Shown here: positions 12,701-25,300 of the stretch, one piece after another | Layout of the letters: each line of letters opens with the position of its first letter | How positions within the stretch are numbered: position 1 is the stretch's first letter | NCBI RefSeq assembly: GCF_036320965.1 | Contig: NC_092258.1 | Span: 1,336,001-1,400,000, forward strand | Direction: 5' to 3' | Length of the DNA stretch: 64,000 bases | DNA from: Panulirus ornatus | Lineage: Eukaryota > Arthropoda > Malacostraca > Decapoda > Palinuridae | Translations under genes and position numbers: made by a program | The notes under the pieces: generated by a model | What the model was told of the DNA's origin: nothing | Database searches by the model: none | Seen by the model: the letters and a program-made list of their open reading frames with translations, nothing else

Positions 12701-15700
12701 GGGCTATGGATAGAGTTGTGTGCAGGAGGATGGATGTGCTGGAAATGAGATGTTTGAGGACAATGTGTGGTGTGAGGTGGTTTGATCGAGTGAGTAACGT
12801 AAGGGTAAGAGAGATGTGTGGAAATAAAAAGAGCGTGGTTGAGAGAGCAGAAGAGGGTGTTTTGAAGTGGTTTGGGCACATGGAGAGGATGAGTGAGGAA
12901 AGATTGACCAAGAGGATATATGTGTCGGAGGTGGAGGGAACAAGGAGAAGAGGGAGACCAAATTGGAGGTGGAAAGATGGAGTGAAAAAGATTTTGTGTG
13001 ATCGGGGCCTGAACATGCAGGAGGGTGAAAGGAGGGCAAGGAATAGAGTGAATTGGAGCGATGTGGTATACCGGAGTTGACGTGCTGTCAGTGGATTGAA
13101 TCAAGGCATGTGAAGCGTCTGGGGTAAGCCATGGAATGCTGTGTAGGTATGTATATTTGCGTGTGTGGACGTATGTATATACATGTGTATGGGGGGGGGG
13201 TTGGGCCATTTCTTTCGTCTGTTTCCTTGCGCTACCTCGCAAACGCGGGAGACAGCGACAAAGTATAATAAATAAAAAAATAAATAAATGATATACACAT
13301 ACACACACATACACACACATACGCACATATACACACACACACACATACATATATATACATATGAAAAATGTAAGAAACAATTTAGAAAACTGAAACTTCT
13401 AGCTTGAAATGAAATGAAAAATGAATGTCACATACTGGTTCAACCTCTGGCTATGGAAAAAGGAAATGTATAATTTATTTACACAAACGTCAATAGCTGT
13501 GTAGGTATGTATATTTGCGTGTGTGGACGTATGTATATACATGTGTATGGGGGTGGGTTGGGCCGTTTCTTTCGTCTGTTTCCTTGCGCTACCTCGCAAA
13601 CGTGGGAGACAGCGACAAAGCAAAAAAAAAAAAAAAAAAAAAATAATCTAACAGTAGAAACAAACACAAGGACACACTGGGTGACTATCCTCCTATGTAG
13701 AAGATAAAAGACACTCTCTATCATTACTGAATTAAAACAGGCTCACAGTTCCATCTAAATACCTTGCTCCAATATCAGACAAATTGTTCTCTCTTTAACC
13801 TTCCATTAACAAAGGCCATTCAAGTTATTTCTTCTACTTGGATGTAAATGCCTTGTTTCTACTCATTCACTCTTACCAGCAATAAAATTACTTATCAATT
13901 ATCAAGCAATTAAACATCCCTGATCAAGAAGAATGTACTAACACATATCTTACAGTATGTTAGGTAGAGAGGGCAAGGTATTTATCTTAACAGTATCAAA
14001 GGAGGATATGCAACTCTGAATTGAGCAGGTATTCTTAAGAAATCATCAAATCATATGTCTTTCTAACTATCTATACATGTGATGCCTGTTCCCTTCCAAG
14101 GAGGGTGAGCTGAAATGGTTTGGAAATATGGAAAGAATGAGTGAGGAAGGGTTGACAAAGAGGATATACATCAGATGGAGCAAGAAGAACGGAGAGACCT
14201 AACTGGAGATGGAAGGATGAAGTGATAAAGATTTTGAGCAACGGGCCAAATATTCAGGACGGTGAAAGGTGTGCATGGGATAGAGAGAATTAGAGCGTCG
14301 TGGTTACTGGGGTCAACACACCATCGATGGACTGAACCAGGGTATGTGAAACATTTGGGGTGAACAACATAAAGTACTGTGGGGTCTGGATGTGGACAGG
14401 TAAATGAAAACAACCTTTATAAAAGCATAATGATGAGTAATAACTGGTACAGTTTTCCTAAGTAAAGAGGAGCTCATTATCCACTAAATCTTAATGGATG
14501 CTAATCATAATGTGAAATCTATTTTGGCATATTCTACAAACCTGAAAAATATGAACATTTAAACTCTGCAAAGTATTTACAATAAATAATACTGTAAATG
14601 AATGCAAGACATGTGCTTAAATAGCAAGTTCTTCTTTGTCAATGAACCTTACTGAATTAACTAGGAGATTACTGATGAGGTACAATAATGGGAAGAAGCT
14701 ATCAGTTCCATAAGTGAGAAAATAATCTACTTGCATAACCCACATATCTAAATGTAGTTACTTTGTCAATGCAGAATTAGAATACTAATCTTAAACTAGT
14801 GTAAAACCAAAAACTTTCATGGAAATATGACATTTCATATGCAAGGTACTGGCCTCTATATTGTGCATCCATTATGTTTTCATATCTGTATGGATAATCA
14901 TAATCAAGAAATCATCAACCATCAAAATCTAAGCTAAACATGTTCTCAAAATCCAAATCACAATCCAAAAAGTCAAATATGTAAAACATCATTCACCTGC
15001 AGGAGGTTTTCTTTGCGAAAGCCTTTTCCACAACCATCCTTGGGGCATTGGTGTTCATTGTGCTCAGCCCTCACCACAAACTCATTTGGTGCGACTGTGA
15101 TAAAGATACTGACAATATCATTCTGTTCTATTATGAGATTACAGTAAAATTGTACTTAATGACTTATAAGTTATGATCAACATGAGAATCAAATGAGATA
15201 CTGAAGTATGCATAATCCAGTTTTAAGTATGAATTACAAGATAAATCAACTAGCACATGTAAGTTCTACTAGCCCAAAAGAACACAGCGAGAAGCAGAAA
15301 AACATTTTGCAAAATAAGTTGTCAAAAAAGCACATCACAACTGTTCCTGTAATTTTCACTTGCATGGTTAATCACCTTTTACATAAGCAAGTGATGTAAA
15401 AGTTTTAAATAAGGCTATACTTTATCCCCCCCCCCCCCTGACTTTGATACTATCACATCCTTTACCCCATATCTTAACAGTTATCTTAATACAAAAACAG
15501 CAAAATATATGTTAACCCAGCTTCATCCCTTTAATGTACAAATTAAAGAGAGCACACTTTGCATGGACTGAAATACCTGAACTTGGTTTCAACTGAATAT
15601 AAATTGCAGTGTGAAGATAACAGACTAGAAAAAAGTAAATTCATTATATATCATATGAGGTGTCTGGGAGGAGAGTCAGTTGCTGTTTGCTGTTACGGAC

Positions 15701-18700
15701 CAAATGGAACACTTAAGTGAGAAACTGCAGAAGATGGTGTCTGAATTTGGAAAAGTGTATGAAAGGAGGAAGTTAAGAGTGTATGTGAATAAAAGTAAGG
15801 TTATTAAATTTATCAGGGGAGTGAGATAGGCTGGTTGGAGCATGAGTTTGACTGAACATGGTAGTACACAGCATCATGAAAGCTAAAGCAATCCATAAGG
15901 TGGGTAAGGGGGCAAAATGTCCTAAGTGCCTTGAGGAGCAAAGATGGGCATGCACTGATGGTACAGTACTTCTGATGGTGTTGTACTGAAATGAGGTGTG
16001 GGCCATAGGTGATAAAGTGTTGAAGAATGCGGATGAGTTAAAAATGAAATGAATAAAAAAGACACGTGTTAGGAGGGTTGATCAAATTAGGAATGACAGA
16101 AGAAGAGAGATGTGTTAGTAAGAAAAGTATGTATGAGAAAGCTGTAGAGGGTATTTTGAAATGGTCTGGATATAAGGAGAGGATAAATGAGGAGGGGCTG
16201 ACTAACAGAGTATACATGTCGGAAGTGGAGGGAACAAGGAGAAAGGTGAAGACAAGGATGAGATGGAGGGATTGAGTAAAAGTTGCTTTGAGATATCAGG
16301 GCCTGATCATGCAGAAGGGTGTGAGGTATGTATGGGATAAAGTGAACTGGAGTGATTAGGTATAAAGAAGGCAATGTGCTATGAATGGGCTGAGCCACAG
16401 TATATGAAGAAATTAGGGGAAACCATGGACAGGCATGTGGGGCCTGGCTGTAGATACTGGGGTTCTGGTTTTGGTGCATTATATATTATAGCTAGAAAAT
16501 GCATGGGAGCAATTGAGACTATCATTCGTCTATTGTACATGAAAAAAGGGCATGATATTAAGAAACAAGCCAGAGGTTGTTGCTGAGTGCAAAGTGGGGA
16601 ATATATGCAATGTATAGTGGGGAATGGATTAGGTGTGATTTATACATCTGCATTTGAGCTCATGACGTAAACACTGTTCCTTGAGAGGAGATGGTGGCAA
16701 GCAGTAGTTTGTGAAAAGTGATCATATCCTCAAAGACAGATGGTGGAAGTAACCACTGGTTATTAGTGAAAATGTGCCAACTATTCCCCAGAACAGCTGG
16801 GCTCCCTCTTCCCCCTTGCTCACTAGCTGACACCTGTTATGAAGAAAATGCATATCACAAGAAAGTAAATCTCTTACCATATCCAGAGGGTCTGTCACCT
16901 TGCAGGAAAAATAGAAGAAGGTTAGTTGTCTTCAACTTATTACATAACGTATATATATTATCTAACAAAAATTGAGTAATGAGATCTTTCCTAAGAGACA
17001 AGATGGAGAGCACTATTACTATCACTTGCCACATCAAAATTTAATGTGCCACATTATATAATGCCTGCCAGTGAAGTAAGCACAAGCAGGCCCACAGCAA
17101 TTATACTGATGCAAATCACTTTATCCCGTAAGTGAAGTTGGCACCCTCTAGTGAGCAGTGGCAACTATGTGATGTGCTGGCATACCAAATGAGCTTGCCT
17201 AAGTAGCAGTTTAGCTGTTGTACGAGGTAGGAATGTCTTGTAGTGCTCCCCACTCATGCCCTGAATTTTCGTTGCTTTTTCCCTTTCCATACTTCTGTCA
17301 CCTACTGTGGTTGTAAATACTCACCTTGTAAGTGACAAAATAGCTTCTATAGTAGCACTTTACAAAGAGAAATAAGCCACTTTAAGAAATTTTTAATATT
17401 ACTGATGTGAACTTGAGATCAGTACAATGATGGGTGAATGAATGTAATGAAAGCAGTGGCAATGCTTAAACAACCCATGTGAAACGCCCTGTGAAGACCA
17501 GAAAAACTCTCTCCACATACTCTGAATGTTCTTAAACATCAAGTGGGTGCAGATCCATGCTTGAGTGTAAAAGAACTGAAAGTAAAAAACAATAAGCTGT
17601 TCAGTGATGTGATCGTAAGGACAATGCAGCAATGCTTACACTGTACAAGGACCTTGAAGTACAGGGGGCTGCAGGCTGCATTACAAACCACTCGTAACTT
17701 GTAGGCACGAGAAGAATAGTCAATTTTTGTAAGAAATGTGTAGTGTGGGATACAACTAAGTTCTGAAGTGTCTTGTGGAGTGATGAGTCCACTTTTTCTG
17801 TGTCAGGTGATCAGGGTGGAAGTGTATACAGTCGACCAGGCTGTGACCCATCTGACCCTAAGTACATTGCATGCACTTTAAAAGTTCCTTATGGTATGAA
17901 ACTGTTTCAATCATTATGGTCTTGGGTACCTTGTAGTGTTGCCAAAGAATGAAACAATGAACAGACATATTTACCTTAAACTACTGTGTGACCATCCTTC
18001 GGATTCATTCAAAAAGTGCAAGGCTGAAGTCTTCATGCAGGATGGAGCTTCCTGCCATACTGTCAAACTAGTCAATGACAGGCATAAGTTCTGTGCAGTG
18101 GACTTTTTCAGTAATTGACCTGGTAATTCGTAGGAAGTGAATCCAATAGAAAACTTGTGGGCACTCATGAAAACAAAATTACATATCGGGATCACTTCAT
18201 CTTTGCCTAAGCTGAAGGAGGCCAATTGTGAAATGAGCACAAAGTTGGACCCTAAATGGCTTCAAAACCTTGATGTTTCCATTCCTGATTATTTCACAGA
18301 GAATTTAAAGAGGAAAGAGAAACCAATAAAGTACAAGTCAGGGATGAATACAGTTTCAGGATTCTATTTCACATTTATCCTTGATCATCGTGCCGCAGCC
18401 CCCTTGCACCTATTTCAAAGGCAGGCACAATATATACCTTATTCAGTAACTCATACTTTATCAGCTACTTTATCCACAACTCAACAACACGTTTCTATTT
18501 GTTCATTATTCACTCTGTCTTGGTCTGGTCAAAAGAACCTAGATGGACTTTCCCTTTACCTGAGAAAATTCTATGGGTTGGAAATATAGCATAAGATTTT
18601 AGAGGATTTGTATGTTTTCCAACATAGAAACAGTTCCATTCCTTATAACCATACTTGGTGAGGGAACAGATCCCAACCATGGTGTAATGAAAAAGGAAAC

Positions 18701-21218
18701 AGATGGGTGGGAAGAAAAACCATCATTCAAATATAGGCATAGAGAATTACAAAACTGGGATTCCAATGGACCAGATAATCCTAAAAGTGACATGCAGTAA
18801 AGGAATTCATTTATAAGGTAGACAAACACTAATTTCAATGCTGTATTTTCATATGAAGGAGGGCTTTTACTTTCAAGAGGATGGGATTCAGGAGCATAAA
18901 AGAAAATGCCTTTCATCAATTTCTCACCTAAAACCAGTCAAAATAAGTTATGCTGTGGTATGTTTGGTCAAGTAGGGTGAAAGTAAATTAGGTTAGTTTG
19001 AGGCAATGTAACTAGTCTGGTAACTGAGAACAAACAAGGCAAAGTCTAGTCTGGATAAAATGTGCTTAATGAGGTTTGACAAGTGAAGGAAATAGTATAT
19101 CATCTATCTATATCCATCTGTATATCATCATTATTCCATATCCAATTAGACGGGGTGGATCAGGTACATACAGCCTCTTCAACATCACTAAAGCACACCC
19201 TCAACCCATGCCCAGCATTTCAAAGTGAAACATGGATAAGCCCTTCACTTTATACACTATGCTAATTCATCAACTGAGACCAGTCTTCATTCATAAAACT
19301 CATACTATTTTCATAGGTGAGACAGGCTACACTAATTTAGCCTATAATACATTATGCTAAAATAGGCTATATTAAGCTGCCTATGTTTACCTACTTTGTA
19401 CTGGGATATGTGATTTTGTTAGTTGTTTATATATACTAGGCTATGTGATCCTATGTCTAGGTTATGTGATCCTTTGGTAAGTTATTTATATACACTAGGT
19501 TTATGTGATCCTACGTTTCAGGTAATGAGATCCTATATCATGATACTACGTTTCAGACTATGAGATCCTATGTTGTTATAGTCCTAGTTTGGAGGATCCT
19601 ATATTATCTTACAAAGTTAGGATACTTGAAGCAATACAAGCTCAGGTCAAGTTACAAAATGATAAAGCTGGATGAAGCAGGTGTTACAATTCCAAACTGT
19701 TTCAACAAATTGTTCTCTGATATCTCCTATACTCCTTGAAATAACAGAAGAGGACATGATCTCTGAGGAAATATGGGAAATGTGAAAACTCCTCTGAATC
19801 TGCTCTGAAATGATTTAGGAGCTACTGCTTATTACTAAATATTTTCTTATTTCATCTTCATCACCAACATTCCTTATGACAATACTATGAAATATATAGT
19901 TCATAACCCTTATCCAAACTGACCATTTACAATTTCAAAATCATTTCTATAAACTCTAAGAGGAAATATGACTCTTTACTACTAAAAACATGTGTGCTAG
20001 GTCTTCAAATCAATTAAGAAATCAAAGAAAGGTGTTACTTACGGACAGGTTCCTTTTTCAGGACATGCTTTTGACGTGCAGGAGGTGTTGCTTCTAATTT
20101 TGACTGTCCTCCTGATAGATCTGTTGCTACTGTTGTTTCTGTTGCTACAGTGGATGGTTCTTCTTTTACAGATTCCTCTGTAAGAACATAGCTAGCATGA
20201 ATAGATATAACTTTTCCTTTCAAACCTAATTGTCTTTCCTGCTCTAGCAAGGCAGTCAGAAGCAAAAGGACAGTGGTGCCATCCAACCTCTACATGTCAA
20301 GTATAATTTACCAAATTAACAGTCTTCCATCCACAACCAAGCCCCATGGTTTACAGTGACTGTTATAAATACACCTGTTCAGCCCAATGACAGCACGTTC
20401 TCCCTTATACATTACACTGATCCAATACATTTTATCCAATGAATGCCTCTTACTTTCCTAAATGTTCAGTCCCCAATATTCCAAAGCTTCTTTGACTTCA
20501 TCCTTCTACCTATCTCTCAGTTATGGAAAAATCAACAATATATTGGCATCTTTCTACATGAGCACCACAATAAAAGAAATAGTGACTGAAAAAAATGACA
20601 AAGATCTAGAAATTATTATGAATGAGAAACTGGAATTCAAGAAGCACATCAATAAGATAGCATTTTTAAGACAAATATGGTTCAAGTTCCTTAACAAACC
20701 TTTCCCTAAAGGGCATAACAGACAAAATTCAAAGTAAGGTAAGACGTCTTATGCCACTCAATTCCTTTGATGGTGGAAAACAATTGTTTAAAGTTGCATG
20801 AATATCTGATACAAACATTTGAAGTTAAGGGAAAGTCATGTTGCAATCAAAGAATAACTGCCAATGATGAAGTATGAATGAACAGACAGAGAACTAACAG
20901 ATGGACACTATGTATGAGATATAAAAATATTTGTATCAAGTTCCACAGTTAATGGTGGAATTTTCATGTTAAGAACTAGCATAAGTTTTGGGCTAAACCA
21001 ATTTTCTAAGGGGTACAACTCAAGCAAAATCCAAACTAGGGTTAAGAGTATCATGCTACTCGATTCTTCATATGGTGGGAAACAACTCTTTAAGAGGATT
21101 CATGAGTATGTGACTTAGACCAAGGTAAAGTCATAGGTTAAACTTATTTCATTTTTCATTATACCTGCATTAGCTAGTTAGCACCAAAAAAGAGTCAAAG
21201 AAAGACCCATCCTCATGT

Positions 21219-21273
<55 letters not shown>

Positions 21274-21387
21274 TTTTTTTCATACTATTCGCCATTTCCT
21301 GCATTAGCGAGGTAGCGCTAAGAACAGAGGACTGGGCCTTTGAGGGAATATCCTCACCTGGCCCCCTTCTCTGTTCCTTCTTTTGGG

Positions 21388-21428
<41 letters not shown>

Positions 21429-21530
21429 GAGAGGGGAGGATTTCCAGCCCCCCGCTCCCTTCCCTTTTAGTCGCCTTCTACGACACGCACGGAATACGCG
21501 GGAAGTATTCTTTCTCCCCTATCCCCAGGG

Positions 21531-21608
<78 letters not shown>

Positions 21609-22000
21609 TTTATAATTTGTCGCTGTCTCCCGCGTATTGCGAGGTAGCGCAAGGAAACAGACGAAAGAAATGGCCCAACCCCCCCATACACATGTATATA
21701 AATACGTCCACACACGCAAATATACATACCTACACAGCTTTCCATGGTTTACCCCAGACGCTTCACATGCCTTGATTCAATCCACTGACAGCACGTCAAC
21801 CCCGGTATACCACATCGCTCCAATTCACTCTATTCCTTGCCCTCCTTTCACCCTCCTGCATGTTCAGGCCCCGATCACACAAAATCTTTTTCACTCCATC
21901 TTTCCACCTCCAATTTGGTCTCCCTCTTCTCCTTGCTCCCTCCAACTCCGACACATATATCCTCTTGGTCAATCTTTCCTCACTCATCCTCTCCATCCTC

Positions 22001-22080
<80 letters not shown>

Positions 22081-22316
22081 CCCTGGGGATAGGGGATTAA
22101 GAATACTTCCCACGTATTCCCTGCGTGTCGTAGAAGGCGACTAAAAGGGGAGGGAGCAGGGGGCTGGAAATCCTCCCCTCTCGTTTTTTTTTTTTTAATT
22201 TTCCAAAAGAAGGAACAGAGGGGGCCAGGTTAGGATATTCCAAAAAAGGCCCAGTCCTCTGTTCTTAACGCTACCTCGCTAACGCGGGAAATGGCAAATA
22301 GTTTAAAAGAAAAGAA

Positions 22317-22361
<45 letters not shown>

Positions 22362-25300
22362 ATTATTAATATATGACAATGGGAATGAATAAAGGCAGAC
22401 AGTGTGAATTGTGTGCATGTGTATATATGTATGTGTCTGTGTGTGTATATATATATATATACGTGTACATTGAGATGTATGGGTATGTATATTTGCGTGT
22501 GTGGACGTGTATGTATATACATGTGTAGGGGGGTGGGTTGGTCCATTTCTTTCGTCTGTTTCCTTGCGCTACCTCGCAAACGCGGGAGACAGCGACAAAG
22601 CAAAATAAATAAATATAAATATTGGACAGTATTATTGTTTTTTTGTTTTTTTTCAATTTTTCAAAAGAAGGAACAGAGAAGGGGGCCAGGTGAGGATATT
22701 CCCTTAAAGGCCCAGTTCTCTGTTCTTAACGCTACCTCGCTAATGCGGGAAATGGCGAATAGTTTGAAAGAAAAAGAAAATATATATATATAGCAACAAA
22801 GTATTTTATTATGTGGTGGGGTGGCGACGGGAATGAATAAGGGCAGACAGCATGAATTATGTACATGTGTACATATGTATATGTCTGTGTGTGTATATAT
22901 ATGTATATGTTAAGATGTATAGGTATGTATATGTGCTGTGTGTGGACGTGTATGTATATACATGTGTATGTGGGTGGGTTGGGCCATTCTTTCGTCTGTT
23001 TCCTTGCGCTACCTTGCTAACGCGGGAGACAGCGACAAAGCAAAATAAATAAATAAATAAACATTGAAATGTACATGTATGTACATGTGCCTATATGAGC
23101 ATTTATGTATATATATGTGTATAAGAGTGGATGAGCCATTTTTCCTCTGTTTCCTGGCACAACCTCACAGACACGGGAAACATTCTCTAGCTGTCATGTG
23201 CAATGCACCAAAACCACAGCTTCCTATCCATACCCAGGCCCTACAGACCTTTCCATGGCATATGAGGTATAATTCTGACAAAAATCTAACCAGATTCATG
23301 GATCTTATGCCATTCACTTTTTCAAAAGCTTGGAAACAACTAGGTACAGTTTCATGATTATCTGGTTAAGACATTTGATATCATGATCAAGGTTAATTTG
23401 CATGTCATAGTGTAACTCCTGATGTTGGATGAATGGATGGATGATGGACAGAAAGATGGACGGACTAGTAAAATGATGACAATGACAAAGCATTCCTTAA
23501 GTACCATGCTAAACAGGTGACATAACAAAACTGTAAGGCCTGCTATCTAGAGTTCACCACAATTCACCAGGAAGCACAAAAGGGCATGTCTTGCAGCAAT
23601 TTGAGTCATGCACAAAAAACTTGAATGGTATTGAGGGAAAAACAAGACACCAATGATGATCAAGAACTCAGATAGCTGCTTTCTTTATAAAAAAAAAAAA
23701 AAAAATGCAAAAACTGATAAAAATGTGGGTAAAGATCTCATGAGCTATTTAGTGGAACCAGTCAACTGTGCATCCATATCATGTTTCATATAACACAGCA
23801 AATGGCTTCTGAAAAGTGAAAAGCTTTTAAACATCAAACAATGGACAGATGGATGTTTAGGTCAAAGGAATAGTTCTGCCAACTGCGTTACTAAAAATAA
23901 AATAAATAAAAAAACAACAAAATATAAAATGAATACCTGATTGGGCAGCTGCTGAAGCAGAGAAGGATCGGGGTAGTGCTGAGGACATAGTGGGAGACCA
24001 AGGGCTGGCTGTAGAGCTCAGTAGTGATGATGATAACGTACCTATATTCTCCGATTTTGGTATTATGGGAATCTCTATTTTCATTCTTGGGGAGTCACTC
24101 AGCTTGACCTCAGTTCGTTTAATCTCTGGTTTCTTCACTTCGGTCTTTTTTACAGCAGAGGCTTTGCTGTTCTCTGCTGTTTCCAAGATGCTAACTTTAT
24201 CATCTGGGTCAATCTTCTCTTCTTTAATCTAAAATGAATACCATACATATAAGCCATCTCTATATTCATCATCTGGGATGAAATTATCCAAGGTAATAAC
24301 AATGAAAGACAGAGTGAAGATGCACAAGCTACCTATACTTAACATTTCTGTTCTTAAAAAAAATCCCTTTTGCAATAAAAAATGTAGATTTGAAGGATGA
24401 AAGGTTATTGCTCAATCATAGTCAGAGCCTTACAAATACCTAAGAAAGCAGTTGCTTAATGGGGGTTAAAACTCTGTTTTACACTCAATATTAGGTATCG
24501 TCATTTGGATTCATCACTTGGTCATGACCTCCTGAGTGTAGGAAGGGTAAAGTTGAGTAAGTGCTTACTGCATAAAGTTATCATCTAAATGGTCATGCCA
24601 GACTTTATGTAGTCAGCCCTCTTTGAGGTGTTGCTACTGTTCTTAGCTCCATGTTTGTTGAACTATTTACCAGTGAAACTGTGGTGGTAATGTTTATAAG
24701 ATTATTAGTAATAGATCATAAGCCCATGAATGATATTAAGAGAAGCTAATGTTGTCTGAGCACTCATTTGTCAAAGAATAAAATCAAATCTCTTGAATAA
24801 AAAATAACTTGTCTCAGCTCATACCTCACCAGGACCCACATCTTTTGATGGTTCCTTTTGGTCCTTAACTGATGTCTGAGCCTTGTGAGCCTCTCTGAAG
24901 TCTGTTTCTTGTAAATGAGCCTCAATGACATCTGAAAACATTATACAAAGTGACAGGATTTTGATAAAGAAAAAAAAATTGTTGTGACAAGGAGAAAATC
25001 TGTATTGCTTTGATGTATGCTGGTACAGAGGTGAAAAGTTGGACAGTATGATATGGTCATTGAGAATTGGCTTATTTGCAGATAATTTGATACTGCTTAT
25101 GGAGAGAAAAGAGAAATTTAAAAAGATGGAGTGTCTTAAAGTGAATATCTGACAAGAGAAAGGCATGGAATGTTGTTACATTGTAGTTTAATGAAACACC
25201 TTTAAGTAGTTTAGATGAGTGGTGAGGATGCTTGATGACAGACAGCCTCACAAATATATACAGGGGAAAATATCCAGCATCCTGGAAGGGAAGACAATGG

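Larger units (their letters stand above)
9248..13280 (+). mobile_element. Full-length RTE-clade LINE with internal tandem duplication
   Basis: The copy starts with the hairpin TATCCCTGGGGATA, carries a roughly 130-bp leader, a single 998-codon ORF (9379-12375), a 705-bp tandem repeat of the ORF's 3' end (second unit 12388-13092), the 3' UTR and the terminal hairpin CGCTACCTCGCAAACGCGGG, then an AATAAA-rich tail. RTE elements are known for one ORF with AP endonuclease and reverse transcriptase and a short 3' tail of simple repeats; that fits. It lies antisense to the host gene in the intron between exons 14 and 15. Confidence 0.9.

Noticed and set aside
21340..22144. Predicted peptides with poly-Lys, poly-Phe or (Tyr-Ile)n runs
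   Set aside because: These are translations of poly-A/poly-T tails and (AT)n microsatellites.
24825..24830. Alternative donor GTGAGG for exon 11
   Set aside because: It would put exon 12 out of frame with an immediate stop; GTATGA five bases on keeps the frame.
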